Below are positions 33,873 to 64,000 of a stretch of 64,000 nt of DNA, in pieces. Made by a program: the position numbers and the translations under genes. Each line of letters opens with the position of its first letter. The first letter of the stretch is position 1. This DNA is from Rhynchonema sp. JSB1_4 (lineage: Eukaryota; Nematoda; Chromadorea; Monhysterida; Xyalidae). The stretch is taken from the NCBI GenBank assembly GCA_030248065.1, contig JASAMV010005416.1, positions 1 to 64,000 on the forward strand, given 5' to 3'. Below the pieces are notes generated by a model, which was given only the letters and a program-made list of their open reading frames with translations, did no database searches and was not told the DNA's origin.

Positions 33873-36820
33873 GCGCTGCCCAAATATTAATAATCGACTA
33901 CTCAATAGACGCCGCAGTGTTTTTGTTACTCCTTCGGAACGAACAAAAAACAAAACCAAAGCCAACTTGCAACCTTACATAGTGCAATTGAATAGAACCA
34001 TGTTATTGACGCTGAATTCGGCGCAGAAATGAAGTAGTATTCGTATAAGCGAAGAAAAAAACAGCCAAGTGAGCTCAACACTTTGAACCCGTTCCAAGAC
34101 GGAACCAGAAGGTGGTAATGGTATCCAGCGAAGATCACTGCTGAATTACGTCGTTATTTCAATTAAATGAAGCCCCACTCGTAGTATAGTATTTGTAGCA
34201 TTGTCCAAAAGTTGAACTCAGATTCAAATGTACGTTTATGTTGTTTAGGCAACCTTTCTCAGCTTATGGGCGATTAACCATGTATTTTGTGAATATACTG
34301 TCGAAACTTTCACCATTTTGTTTTTATTGCAAACAGAGTGAGAGTATTCAGTGGGGTAGTGCCGTATCCAGCTTTTGGCCAAGGGAGGGGCCAAATCCAA
34401 AAAGTCGATATGTGTGAAGGTTTATAACACGTGGAAATTCGAGAACTGACGATTTGTTCATTACGTAGAGGAGAGGGAAGGGATTCACTATGGAGGTTTG
34501 ACTATTACGTCTCTTCCATCCAAGTCTTTCCCCCAAATTGATCCGACAGTGTCTATGCATGCTTTGGCAAAAAGTTCATTGTTCCCAAATACAGTTGCAC
34601 AACTGGCTGCGTTTATTGTCGGGAGTTCCCTTTCCCGCCGTTGTACGTTTCGCATCAGCAGGCAAATGTGTATATGGAATAGGATTGAAAAATTTGATGA
34701 AAATTTCGCGCTTCATTGAAGTCGCCTGAACAAGGAACCATGTATCCCCGACACTGACCAAAGCATACATTGCCCGCTGTTTTATTGTTCATCGCGTGCT
34801 GTGTTTCCTGTTGCGCGCCCATTTGAGTACATAGTGCGGCAGCGGACACACTCAATATTGCGCCAACCATATATCTGGCTTTTTGCTCCTTTAACGCTCG
34901 CTTGTATTATGCCGTGTCCTACTTGGCTGACAGCAAAAAAACGATATTCTCTTAAGTTACGTGTGTGCGTTGTGCGATATGGTCTATGTATGTAGAGCCG
35001 GGTCCAAGTGGCACAAAAACCGCTGCGACGACACCATGCAGAGAGGGTTGTGTCGGGCGGCCGGTCGTTTGGAGTCCCTCTCGTGTTCCCCGGCCACGTC
35101 GTATACGCGTCCAAAGCTTCAAAGTATCCAATGCGTGTTATACACATTGAGTTTTATGTAGTCATTCAGCTTTGAACCCAACCTTACATACAATATGTAG
35201 CAGAGCAGAGGGTAGCAGAGGAAAAGCCACACTTCGCACCAAACTGGCTGTCTGTGCGTGTACTCACATAGGTATAGGTAGTTTTATGCGTGTTTGGGGC
35301 AGCTGGGGACGCACAAAATTCGATCAATAAAACTCTTGCTGCTTGCTTTGCGTGGTCTGTCCAGCCGGCATCACACAACATACACACTGGCGAACACAAC
35401 CACTAGTATGTATATACCTCGATGCGCAATGCGCACGCTTATGCCTGGTGTCTGTGTGTGTGTTTGTGTGTACCAAGCAGCTATATGCATAGTTGAGCGC
35501 TGGAAATGAACGAAATGTTTCACACACGACAACTCTCCAGCAGCTGGTTGGCGGTAAAAGTTGACCAACAACCACTGTGCGGATGGCGCGCTGCTTAGAC
35601 ATCGACTCTTCTTGCGCTCCTGTTGGCTCCAGCATAATATGCGACCGAAATAGCTCATGCGTTTTTCAGTTTTTTTGTCTCACGGAAGCTTCATTGTTTG
35701 TTCATCAGGTATTTTACTAAACTTAAGACTTTAAACCGAATACGATCATGGTGTTTTGTTGGAAATCATCGAACTTTGTCCCAATTTTGGCTGCGGTGTC
35801 AATGAATGCCACCATAATATGTCCGCGACCATATACAGGCATCAGCATGTAGGCAGTGTGATAAGAGCATAGTTTGCTGCTACCTATACGCCTTCAATAA
35901 GTCGATCAGGGACAAGAAAACTGTCATACTGCATGCCAGTGACTCCATTTATCAAATCGTGTTGAAATTTCAATTTCCACCAAAATGTCAGCTGGGTCCA
36001 TTTTTTTGTCGCATGTCATATTGAACCCCGCGTGTGTGTAGCAGCGGCGGCGACACAGAGCGCTGAGCACAGTATATAGCACGACAGACGAATATGCGTT
36101 GTACGCTCGTGTGCAGACACACAGGACATACGCAAAGCCAAAACGTGCTGGCTGGCTGGGTCTCTCTGGCTGTGTGGCTGGCTACAGATGCTTTTGCAGG
36201 CAGCCAGCTTGCTCTATGTGTGTGCGTGTGTGTAGCTTTGGCTCATTGCGCAGTCGGCCTGCGCCTGTATATACAAGAATGTGTATGTACAGTATTTAGG
36301 TATGTGATTGGGCACTTTTCGATACGTTTGCCTTGCGCAATGGCTCATGCGCACAGCCCATCGCTTGGACTGTGCACACAATGGTCGCGGCAGTCTTCAG
36401 GACCACTCCTGCTTTCATGGACTGTAGATTGGTCAGTTCGGCCTGAACTAGAGCTAAAATCGGTCAACACACACTTTGTCCGTTGCACTAAAGACCCAAG
36501 CACATTTCGTCAGACGCGCTCCAACGTTTTTCTTCATGTGCACAAACAAACTCGTGATTATGGGTGAAGGTGCATATTACTGGTTAAAAATTATAGTGAT
36601 CGGCTCGGGCCAGCACACACACACAGAAACAGCCGTCGTCTGCGAGCCAGGGGTCTACTTCATTTCAACTGCCGTTGTGTTCTACACACCTCTGTGTGTA
36701 GCCGCTTTTTCTGTGATACTTCAGCAAGTTTCTAAAGTGAATAAAATACGCCCAACAGTTCATGCTCAGATCTAAACCCGCCGAAAATATATATGTACCT
36801 TTGAAACATTCGGGCAACAG
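33873..36820. other. Intergenic stretch, no gene recognised
   Basis: Contains TG-rich microsatellite (35440-35470, 36215-36235) and ATGTTTCA-type motifs (35515 plus, 36802 minus). Open frames up to 157 codons show no protein-like pattern. Confidence 0.5.
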
Positions 36821-36984
36821 TATTCCGCGACTTTTTAGGCTCGGAAGTTCGGGCCCAACCTTTTCAGGCCCGGTTTTTCAAGCCCGGCCGATTCAGGCCC
36901 AGCATATTTGACCTATATATGGGCTTAGGCTTAGGCTCCAGCCGGGCCTGAACCTGTGCCCCGGGACTGACCGTCGCACAATAA
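36821..36984. mobile_element. GC-rich short element, family C copy 3
   Basis: TATTCCGCGAC...GTCGCACAATAA, perfect 8-bp flanks GGCAACAG. Interior TTTTCAGGCCCG repeats. Confidence 0.85.
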
Positions 36985-38306
36985 GGCAACAGAGATTGCG
37001 GCTGCCAGCCAGGCAGCTGTGCGCAATGTTTCAGAGCTACGCGTGGTTAGCGTGCAGGTTTAGAACTTGACATTAACTACTGGGCGTATTTTATTGTACG
37101 GCAGCGAATTCATAGATTCACAAAACAAACAGTATTATACGTGCTCATTTGGTTAATTATTTACACTTTCCGCGAGACAAAAGGTTGTTTCTGAACTGAG
37201 TTCTCTGCGTGACGTAACAAACTCATGAGATCAAATTAATCCCTTCGCAAACACACATGCTACATATTTGTGTTTGATTATGTTATACAAACAAAGTGTG
37301 CTGGTTCATTTTTAATCATTCACCTTTCGTTTGCCTGCTTAATGTATGCATGAGCTCTGAGATGTATTATCGAATAATCAACATATCTTGCGCATTTTCG
37401 TACCCGGGGCGTTGAGAACTTTTTAAATAGCGGCATCAGAAGCAGCCTCAAATTTTTAGCCTTGTTGGTGGGTGAACACATTTTGTTCATTCCTTTGTGT
37501 GGTCTATTTCTCGACATTCTCGAAAAAACGCCAAACGGCAACTTGTTAGAGATTTGTGGTTATCAGTTTTTAATCGATAATTTTTGCAAGCAGCATTCAA
37601 CGGTGAGCTTGCACGTTAGAATATTAATTTTCGTATACATTGTAGTTATAATACCCCCATAATATTGCCACACACATTTTCAGACTTTTTTGCATGAAAC
37701 ATTTCTTTGAAACGCGTCAATATTGTGAATACGTGCACGCAACCAGAAGTCCAGCAACAAGATTACAAAAGTTGTGTGCACGGCACCAATAGTCTTGCTT
37801 TCTTGCACAACGTTCAGCATTGTGCAAATATTTACTCCAATGATGCACAGTTATATTGCGTAACCGTAGTATAAACCTGCATATGCATATGCATATATTA
37901 TCGGCAATGTCGACGACATTGGCTTGGGCCCTTTTTTGCTAGTTTCGCTTGTACTCTTGGAATTCCAGGCATTTTGTATCATAATATTTTCTCCGTCCAC
38001 TTTTTTTATTCTTAACACAGATATCTGCACTCTTAATACTTTAAAAAATGTCAATTTTCTTTTAAGATTTAAAATAATATTTGTTATTTCAGAATCTTTA
38101 TTCCAACAAGCTCACGATTGAATTCACCGAAAGTCATTATATAATGACAGCAATGCAAACTTAACGAAGAACAACCTTGCATTTCAAACAACAGCAGAAC
38201 AAAATCAAATTATCTTCAAAACATTTATTGACGGTTTCTTCAAAAATTCTAATATTGATATTGAGTGACTTAAGTAGTCAATAAAATAATGGTAGTTGGT
38301 CCGAAC
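36985..38306. other. Upstream region of CaMKII
   Basis: AT-rich; ATGTTTCA-type motifs at 37026 and 37695 (minus). The CaMKII promoter and 5' UTR should lie here, but no TATA box or initiator is clear. Confidence 0.4.
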
Positions 38307-55352
<17,046 letters not shown>

Positions 55353-56232
55353 GTGAGTGCACACACACACCCACGTACGGTACATACAGTACACACACGC
55401 AGGCTTATTGTAATGTTGTCCAATGATCTCGTCAAACCAAGTCGTCGAACACATGTGTATTAGCTTTCGCGCCCATTTGGGGCTCATCTGTTCGACACGA
55501 CTTTGTTTGATGAGATGATTTGAAGACAAAACCATTAGCCCCACAAGCACACAGGCACGGTCAGGCTGAGAAGCCTGCCTGACCAAGCGCTAGGCTTGTA
55601 CACGGCCTTACGAAGGCACCTGTTTAAGCGTCCACGATACACGTCTGTAGATATGTAAATAAGGCGGTTCCTCAAACTTGTATGCTGCATGCGGGTAACT
55701 GCTGCGTGCCAAACGCATGTGGTGGCGTGCTGCATGCGTGTTGTGGTGTGCTGTGCTTGTGCGGTGGTTCATCTTGCATTCCGCTGACGAAATTGATTCA
55801 TTTGGGAGTCGACTGCTTTTTTCTCATTCTTTACGCCCGTTTTACTTCGAAGGATACATATTGATCCATCTTCAGTTCTGCCTAAAACGTTCACTGATGT
55901 TAAAAAGCGTCATGACACAAGTAAATGAAATGCAGGCAAGGTCTAAAGATTCTGCTCCATCCCGCGCACCAAGGGTTTAGAACCCTCCCTGCACAACAGG
56001 GCTGCTGCTGCCGCATCACCAAACGCACCCTATTTTTTCGATTTCCGCCTAAAATCACGATCATTGTCACATATCTGTTTTTAGTCCGCATAGCCCTTGT
56101 TTTAGCTGTCTGCTGTGACGTTGCCCCGTTTTACGCATCATTATGATAGAATTTACCATTGGAATAGCTTTCTGTATAGTCACTCCCTTTTCAGTGTGGC
56201 CCATTTATTTCATTCTTGTGCTTAACGTGTAG

Positions 56233-56253
56233 GTGCTGGCAGCAGCGGTCGCG
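56233..56253 (+). CDS. unc-43: CaMKII candidate 21-nt microexon
   Basis: GTGTAG acceptor and GCG|GTGATG donor. Codes C-AGSSGR and would join the previous exon and the hub exon (KQELMRV) in frame. If read through, it stays open to a TGA at 56330, giving a possible truncated isoform. Copied at 62840-62820 on minus. Confidence 0.5.
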
Positions 56254-58810
56254 GTGATGCAGCAGAGGTGATTGGCACACGCGTCTTGCTACAACAGGCG
56301 CGCATACAGTACCACAGCAGCGAAGACGATTGAAACATCAACCGGTTTAGGGATGATAATGCACACTCCTCATTTATGGCGCGCTTATAGCCGAGTTGAC
56401 CTGTTTTCTTCTGCTCTTTTCAACTTATTCAGCCAAGAAATAGATCTGTGACGTCAAAGCTTAAGACAAACCGGTGGATAGGAGCAATAGTAAGTTGTAC
56501 TACAAACCTTTCCTGGGCGCGTTGTTGCTTTCGCAGGATGACCAGAAGAATTTAGCCTCTAAGTAAAGGTCTGTTGGATTCATTGAGCAAAATATGTCGC
56601 TGTTGGACCTTTCGGGCTGCAACCATCCCGTTGGAAAGGTAGAAGAAACGTTTCAACTTTAATGTAAGGCGCCATATGAATGAAGCACAGGTGCATTCAT
56701 CAACATGGTTTCTGTGTTGTGTCCAATGTTATGTACATACATGTTGAAATGAATTTGCGTTTAATATTTTTGTACAACACAAGCTTGTTAAAGCACAGAA
56801 GAAGAGCATTTGTGAATGCATGAACCCTCACAAATTTAGGCATGCTTTATTTATTTATCACAAAACTGAAAATGTAGAAAGAACGCGCTTGTATTTTATG
56901 ATGTGTGCTACGTTTAGTGGATCTGAAACGGTATACTGCTCAAATGTATATATGAAGAACGATTAGGACATGACAGGCTACTGATGGCTAACATTCTAAC
57001 AAATTAATGATTTTTGCTGTAGATCACATCACATATCATACCGCCACGCACAAGCAACGCACTCTATATTTATTCACATTATTACCCCTTCTTTCGCCAT
57101 ATTTTTGGTATGTCTGTCAATTGCTTTCGGCTTATTTTGTATTTCCCTGATCTTAAGGATGCTAAAAAGTCTTGCGCTTTAGCGACAATTGCTAATGGTT
57201 AACATTGCTTTATCTTGATGACGACACATACGCTGGGTAGCACTTTTCAGCATCGATTGTGACTGTTTTGTGTTGTGAAAATAAATCGTTTACCATGTGA
57301 ACATCCCTGACATGTATCTCTAGGTGCGTAACGTACCGTGCAGACTTTAATTCGGCCACGATCTTCTCATTTGACAAGGCAGGTGCTAGACTTAAATGCA
57401 TTCATGTAGTACATACGTAACCTTAACAACACAAAATACGAAAACGTTCCGCACCCCAACCTTGTAAACGAGCAAGTCACGCAGGTGCTCGCTGTATGAG
57501 GCTGGTGCAAAAGATGGCAGATTGCAGATTGCCTAGGCCAATGTTTCGAACGTCACCTCAAAGAAGCCCACAGCGGCGTCCTGCATGTGGCTGATTATCA
57601 AAGACAACTTAACCCTATCACAATCCAGAAACCGATGCTTGCTGTCGCGTGCGATTTTTCCTGTGGCTCCGTGGTAGCCTAAAACCTATGTATACATATT
57701 TTTAGTAGTAGCCTCCTATAGGTTGAGTAGATGTCTAATTTTCTCTTCCTTTCATCAACTGCTTCACAGTGTCTTCTCTCAATTTCAATTATTCCAATTG
57801 TCTTGTCCATCTGTGGGTGTTTGTCTTGCGAGAGTACGGAGTCGTGGGTCAGCAACCATCCTAGGCGACCACAAATGTCGTTTTTTCGTGACGTCGCGTC
57901 ATGCTTGCAGTTCGTGTCATGCAGCTCAAGAAATTCGTTTCTGGGCGGCTCCCTTTATTGTGACCGTCTGAATATTTTCATTAATGTTCTCGTTCCCGAT
58001 TATTATTTCACCCTATCCGGCTCACCCACGCGGTTTTTTCGCTTATTTTGTCACAAAAGCACACTTTCCGAGATTCAACACACATTTCCGTTGATTCATG
58101 TTCACACCCGCTCTTCAGTTATTGCTGATATTTTCAAAATTTCTAACCTGTCGATTTTCTGTTGCGTGTGTGATGTTTGTGTTCAACAATTTCGAGGGCT
58201 CGGTACGTTTACACACAGCGTGTTTCGCGTGCGTCGGCTTCCCCATCTTCTCCTGTCATCATTATTAACAGCAACACTTTTTCGTTACATGTCTTTCCCA
58301 ACGCACAACCTACATCTTTCACACGTTTTCTTGACGTGGGCTTCCAAAAGAACCGGGAGTACCGAAGTTTCACTCACAAAAAACTGTTGTGCGTGTGTGT
58401 GTCTAACACTTGTAGAGCCGTATGAAGGCAACGTCGAGCACACTACGTCAGACCACGACTTGCTTACATGTACACAATACAATGCTGAGCCGCCTAGGGA
58501 GCCATACAGACTCAGCTCTTTTGGCAAAGCCGCCGCCAAGCAAAGTCGTGCAGTTTCTGTGGTTGTCGTCTCGTTTGTTGCGGTCCTCAGTATATCCACG
58601 CGTTATATAGGACTAATAGTTGGCAGCGCGTGTGAACTCGAATTTAGCAGGGCATTGGGTGCGTGTTTCACAGGCGTTTAAATGGCGGAGACTTTTGAGC
58701 AGTCTGTACTAGTGTTGATAGTGCATGTCAGTTTGAGGACAGAAGTGTGATAGAACGTGTCCATCTTTAGTGGCGAGCAAAATCAAATCAGAATTATAAA
58801 ATCGAATTTT

Positions 58811-58995
58811 TCACCGGAAGATGATGCGAGTCAAACAGCTGCTTGATGCCATCGCTGTCGGTGATTTTGAAGTTCAGGTTTGGTTCAATGTAGCGATCTC
58901 AGCTCTGACTCCTTGCCTTTTTTCGCGTTTCAACTCTCCATCACATGTTTCGGCCGGCGCTCGCACCTAACAGAAATCCACAAATTATTTCCAAA
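58811..58995 (+). pseudogene. Damaged plus-strand copy of first CaMKII hub exons
   Basis: CAGCTGCTTGATGCCATCGC is intact, but relative to the minus-strand copy bases are missing on both sides (e.g. GATTTTGAAGTTCAG for GATTTTGATAGTTACAG), breaking frame and donor. The next exon (near 58940) is equally gapped. The pattern is of small indels rather than substitutions, as in uncorrected long-read sequence. Confidence 0.75.
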
Positions 58996-59266
58996 GGAGT
59001 CGGTTCGCTCAGAGCGTTAGTTGGGGGTTGCTCGTCACCCCGGCCGGTTTTTTGGCTCCGCTCAATGCGGGGGTACTGCCTGCTGCTCAAACATGTCAAC
59101 ACTGTCATTGTTGCCTTGCTCTGTTCCCAAACGTGCGGAAAGCTAAAAATAGCCCGTGACGGGGCTGATCACGGACGTCGAAATACGGTTCGGCGAAACT
59201 GACAACTGCCGGCAAGTACTAAAACTGTGGGAAATGTTATTCCAAACCAAGCCACCCCCCCACAAC

Positions 59267-59357
59267 CTGTCAATGTACTGTACGAGTCTGACGTAGCAAA
59301 CGCAGGCGGCCTCTTCACCAAGCATGTGCACTTGCGGGTTCAGCATCGTTGTGTGCA
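59267..59357 (-). CDS. unc-43: CaMKII hub exon, third
   Basis: GCAAG acceptor and ACAG|GTTGTG donor on minus. [20 protein letters not shown] then YVRLVQYID, the central beta-sheet of the association domain. The final exon (the RVW..HxHRS end of the domain) was not found beyond it. Confidence 0.85.
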
Positions 59358-59922
59358 CTTGCTTCGTGTTCGATCGAGCTGTAACTGGTTATATGACTTA
59401 CTGTATGGTACATTCTCATTAAAAAAATCGATTGCCATGTCGTACTGAAAACCTTGAAACATCAGAATATTTTGTCGCTCAAGCACAAACCCATCACAGG
59501 TTTTCAAATAATCTTGATATACAGGCTATAATACGGCTAAGAATCCTACTTTACCACTCAACGACATCGGTTTTTTTGAGGTTCTGGTACCAAATTATCG
59601 ATTGAAGCTGCCGGTCAAGAACCGTTCGACCGCGTTTGACAAGATTGGGCATAGACATCGTTTTATTCGATGACAACCTTGAAACCGACCACTCGTGTCA
59701 CAACAGCGCTTCAACTGATCTTTTCACTTTTTTTCACCATGGGCGAACTTCGGCGTACCCGTGAAACATCAGGACGCAGCCAATCGGCTCGCCAAATTAG
59801 GGTCGAGTAGCACGATGTCCAACACTTGTTCATGATCACTGCCCCACCCCCAAATCTAACGCTAGCAACGTCTTCTTGACCGGCAGCTTCATCCGCCGCA
59901 ACAACCGTCGGCGCAAACTCAC

Positions 59923-60020
59923 TGTTGTTGTCGAAATAGAATTTGTGGAATTCCATGCCCTGTATTAGGTTGCCGAGCGCTTCCGGCTCGAAACATGTCA
60001 TGGATGGGTCGCAGAGTTTG
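59923..60020 (-). CDS. unc-43: CaMKII hub exon, second
   Basis: CGTTTCAG acceptor and AACA|GTGAGT donor on minus, 98 nt. [20 protein letters not shown] then [12 protein letters not shown], closely matching the nematode hub. Confidence 0.9.
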
Positions 60021-60088
60021 CTGAAACGCGTTACAAAAAAGGTTACAAGGAGTTACAGAGCTGAGATTCGCTTACATTGTAACCAAAC

Positions 60089-60164
60089 CTGTAACTATCA
60101 AAATCACCGACAGCGATGGCATCAAGCAGCTGTTGTGTGACTCGCATCAGTTCTTGTTTCACGG
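60089..60164 (-). CDS. unc-43: CaMKII hub exon, first
   Basis: TTTTTCAG acceptor and ACAG|GTTTGG donor on minus, 76 nt. VKQELMRVTQQLLDAIAVGD then FDSY. Start of the association domain that assembles the holoenzyme. Confidence 0.9.
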
Positions 60165-62819
60165 CTGAAAAATTTCGATTTTGATCAGATTCTGGATTTG
60201 GATTTATGGCCTACGCCACCAAAGATGGGACACGTTTCTTATGCACACTTGCTGTTCCTCAAACTGACATGCACAATAGTCAAACACGTAGGTACAGACT
60301 GCCTCAAAAGTCTTCCGCCATTTTAAACGCCGTGTGAAACACCGCACCCAGATGGTCACCTGCTAAATGGTGCGAGTTTCAACACGCCGCTGGCCAAACT
60401 ATTTGAGTCACCCTATATAACGGACGTGGTATAGTACTGTAGGACCGCAACAAACGAGACGACAACCACAGAAACTGCACGACTTTGCTTGGCGTGGCGG
60501 CTTTGCCAAAAGAGCTGTAGTCTGTAGTGGCCTTCCCTTAGGCGGGCCTCAGCATTGTATTGTGTACATGTAAGCCAAGTCGTGGTCTGACCGTACTTGT
60601 CGACGTTGCCTTCATACGGCTCTACAAGTGTTAGACACACACACGCACAACAGTTTTTTGTGAGTGAAACTTCGGTGTTACTCCCGGTTCTTTTTGGAAG
60701 CCCACGTTCAAGAAAACGTGTGAAAGATGTTAGGTTGTGCGTTTGGGAAAGACATGTAGCGAAAAAGTGTTGCTGTTAATAATGATGACAGGAGAAGATG
60801 GGGAAGCCGACGCACGCGAAACACGCTGTGTGTAAACGTACCGGGCCCTCGAAATTGTTGAACACAAACATCACACACGCAACAGAAAATCGACAGGTTA
60901 GAAATTTTGAAAATATCAGCAATAACTGTAGAGCGGGTGTGAACATGAATCAACGGAAATGTGTGTTGAATCTCGGAAAGTGTGCTTTTGTGACAAAATA
61001 AGCGAAAAAACCGCGTGGGTGAGCCGGATAGGGTGAAATAATAATCGGGAACGAGCAACATTAATGAAAATATTCAGCACGGTCACAATAAAGGGAGCCG
61101 CCCAGAAACGAATTTCTTGAGCTGCATGACACGAACTGCAAGCATGTGACGCGATCGTCACGAAAAACACGACATTTGTGGTCGCCTAGGATGGTTGCTG
61201 ACCCACGACTCACGTACTCTCGCAAGACAAACACCCACAGATGGACAAGCACAATTGGAATAATTGAAATTGAGAGAAGCACACTGTGAAGCAGTTTGAT
61301 GAAAGGAAGAGAAAATTCAGACATCTACTCAACCTATAGGAGGCTACTACTGAAAAATATGTATACATAGGTTTTAGGCTATCCCACGGAGCCACACCAC
61401 AAGCGAAAAATGCGCACGCGCACAGCAAGCATTCGGTTTCTGGATTGTGATAGGGTTAAGTTGTCTTTGATAATCAGCCACATGCAGTGACGCTCGCTGT
61501 GGGCTTACTTTGAGGTGACGTTCGAAACATTGGCCTAGGCAATCTGCAATCTGCCATGTTTTGCACCAGCCTCATACAGCGAGCACCTGCGTGACTTGCT
61601 CGTTTACAACGTTGGGGTGCGGAACGTTTTCGTATTTTGTGTTGTTAAGGTTACGTATTACATGTATATATGCATTTGAGTCTGGCACCTGCCTGATATT
61701 GTCAAATGAGAAGATCGTGGCCGAATTAAAGTCTGCACGGTACGTTACGCACCTAGAGATACATGTCAGGGATGTTCACATGGTAAACGATTTATTTCAC
61801 AACACAAAACAGTCACAATCGATGCTGAAAAGTGCTAGCCAGCGTATGTGTCGTCATCAAGATAAAACAATGTTAACCATTAGCAATTGTCGCTAAAGCG
61901 CAAGACTTTTTAGCATCCTTAAGATCAGGGAAATATAAAATAAGCCGAAAGCAATTGACAGACACCAAAAATATGGCGAAAGAAGTGGTAATGACGTGAA
62001 TAAATATAGAGTGCGTTGCTTGTGCGTGGCGGTATGATATGTGATGTGATCTACAGCAAAAATCATTAATTTGTTAGAATGTTAGCCATCAGTAGCCTGT
62101 CATGTCCTGATCGTTCTTCATATATACATTTGAGCAGTATACCGTTTCAGATCCACTAAACGTGGCACACATCATAAAATACAAGCGCGTTCTTTCTACA
62201 TTTTCAGTTTTGTGATAAATAAATAAAGCATGCCTAAATTTGTGAGGGTTCATGCATTCACAAATGCTCTTCTTCTGTGCTTTAACAAGCTTGTGTTGTA
62301 CAAAAATATTAAACGCAAATTCATTTCAACATGTATGTACATAACATCGGACACAACACAGAAACCATGTTGATGAATGCACCTGTGCTTCATTCATATG
62401 GCGCCTTACATTAAAGTTGAAACGTTTCTTCTACCTTTCCAACGGGATGGTTGCAGCCCGAAAGGTCCAACAGCGACATATTTTGCTCAATGAATCCAAC
62501 AGACCTTTACTTAGAGGCTAAATTCTTCTGGTCATCCTGCGAAAGCAACAACGCGCCCAGGAAAGGTTTGTAGTACAACTTACTATTGCTCCTATCCACC
62601 GGTTTGTCTTAAGCTTTGACGTCACAGATCTATTTCTTGGCTGAATAAGTTGAAAAGAGCAGAAGAAAACAGGTCAACTCTGCTATAAGCGCGCCATAAA
62701 TGAGGAGTGTGCATTATCATCCCTAAACCGGTTGATGTTTCAATCGTCTTCGCTGCTGTGGTACTGTATGCGCGCCTGTTGTAGCAAGACGCGTGTGCCA
62801 ATCACCTCTGCTGCATCAC

Positions 62820-62840
62820 CGCGACCGCTGCTGCCAGCAC
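62820..62840 (-). CDS. unc-43: CaMKII candidate microexon, right-arm copy
   Basis: Same 21 nt and splice signals as 56233-56253, on minus. Phase 1 in and out, joining 63725-63898 to 60089-60164. Confidence 0.5.
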
Positions 62841-63724
62841 CTACACGTTAAGCACAGGAATGAAATAAATGGGCCACACTGAAAAGGGAGTGACTATACA
62901 GAAAGCTATTCCAATGGTAAATTCTATCATAATGATGCGTAAAACGGGACAACGTCACGGCAGACAGCTAAAACAAGAAGGGCTATGCGGACTAAAAACA
63001 GATATGTGACAATGATCGTGATTTTAGGCGGAAATCGAAAAAATAGGGTGCGTTTGGTGATGCGGCAGCAGCAGCCCTGTTGTGCAGGGAGGGTTCTAAA
63101 CCCTTGGTAAACGGGATGGAGCAGAATCTTTAGACTTTGCCAGCATTTCATTTTCTTGTGTCATGACGCTTTTTAACATCAGTGAACGTTTTAGGCAGAA
63201 CTGAAGATGGATCAATATGTATCCTTCGAAGTAAAACGGGCGTAAAGAATGAGAAAACAGCAGTCGACTCCCAAATGAATCAATTTCGTCAGCGGAATGC
63301 AAGATAAACCACCGCACAAGCACAGCACACCACAACACGCATGCAGCACGCCACCACATGCGTTTGGCACGCAGCAGTTACCCGCATGCAGCATACAAGT
63401 TTGAGGAACCGCCTTATTTACATACACTACAGACGTGTATCGTGGACGCTTAAACAGGTGCCTTCGTAAGGCCGTGTACAAGCCTAGCGCTTGGTCAGGC
63501 AGGCTTCTCAGCCTGACCGTGCCTGTGTGCTTGTGGGGCTAATGGTTTTGTCGTCAAACCATCTCATCAAACAAAGTCGTGTCGAACAGATGAGCCCCAA
63601 ATGGGCGCGAAAGCTAATACACATGTGTTCGACGACTTGGTTTGACGAGATCATTGGACAACATTACAATAAGCCTGCGTGTGTGTACTGTATGTACCGT
63701 ACGTGGGTGTGTGTGTGCACTCAC

Positions 63725-63898
63725 ATTGCTGTGACGCGGTTGAGGCGGTGCTCGTGTTGGTGTTGGTGCCGCCGAGCGCGCGTTGTGCGACACCGGCCAA
63801 TCCGGCCAATCCTCCGCCGCCCGCCGTCACGCCTCCGCCACTCTGTTGTTGCGTGTCGACACGCACCACTGTGTTCTCGTGCTTCAAGTTGGAACCCG
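63725..63898 (-). CDS. unc-43: CaMKII linker exon, right-arm copy
   Basis: Reverse-complement copy of 55179-55352 with identical splice sites. It gives the minus strand an ordered set of linker and hub exons. Confidence 0.85.
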
Positions 63899-64000
63899 CT
63901 GGAATGTGTTCTAGCCGTGATCCTTGAGGTGCTGGATGTATTATTATGCTGGGTACGCCGGGTGTTCTGGTGAATTCAATTACCTACTATGTACGTACAT

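Larger units (their letters stand above)
59850..64000 (-). repeat. Right arm of giant inverted repeat (to window edge)
   Basis: Reverse complement of about 55077-59050; continues to or past the window end. Carries intact copies of the linker and first two hub exons, all on minus. Confidence 0.93.

Noticed and set aside
57731..58681. 316-codon plus-strand frame in the left arm
   Set aside because: The frame is broken by indels in the matching right arm, composition is not protein-like, and it lies in the indel-rich part of the inverted repeat.

Overview
The window reads as invertebrate nuclear DNA, most likely from a nematode. Coding sequence is split into short exons with GT-AG introns and acceptors often ending TTTCAG, and the best-preserved gene is a CaMKII whose kinase, linker and hub exons resemble nematode UNC-43 more than insect or vertebrate CaMKII. 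The species cannot be fixed. An early-branching chromadorean or clade V nematode would fit the piRNA-like motif described below, but that is a guess.

Layout. 1-3616: two abutting satellites, a 60-bp repeat and then a 143-bp repeat. 4177-5967: three exon-like segments of a gene start that could not be fully joined. 7337-28404 (+): an 18-exon gene whose exons join in frame to 928 codons plus stop. Its two ends and central coiled coil suggest CCDC66, a centrosome/cilium coiled-coil protein. Its large introns hold a gag-only LTR retrotransposon on the minus strand (10745-13450), with LTRs, primer site, polypurine tract and target duplication all visible, and many miniature transposons. 28405-38306: intergenic, filled with foldback and TIR elements. 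38307-55352 (+): CaMKII kinase, autoregulatory segment and variable linker, including a tandem pair of interchangeable 73-nt exons for the catalytic HRD loop. A tRNA-like gene and more MITEs lie in its introns.

From about 55077 to the window end the sequence is a giant inverted repeat, with arms of about 4 kb around a centre near 59.5 kb. The kinase half of CaMKII is on the plus strand, but the intact hub exons are on the minus strand (60164 down to 59267). The plus-strand copy of the first hub exons is damaged by small indels. A hairpin-read assembly chimera is the simplest explanation; a true inverted duplication is possible.

An 8-mer, ATGTTTCA, occurs about 38 times on both strands (about 2 expected by chance). 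It is close to the core promoter motif of nematode 21U-RNA (piRNA) genes (CTGTTTCA). Copies are scattered through introns of both genes and sit at the loop of several palindromic MITEs. This is the best candidate for an undescribed system here: a dispersed, intron-embedded piRNA gene set possibly spread by MITEs. All coordinates were read by hand and may be off by a base or two.
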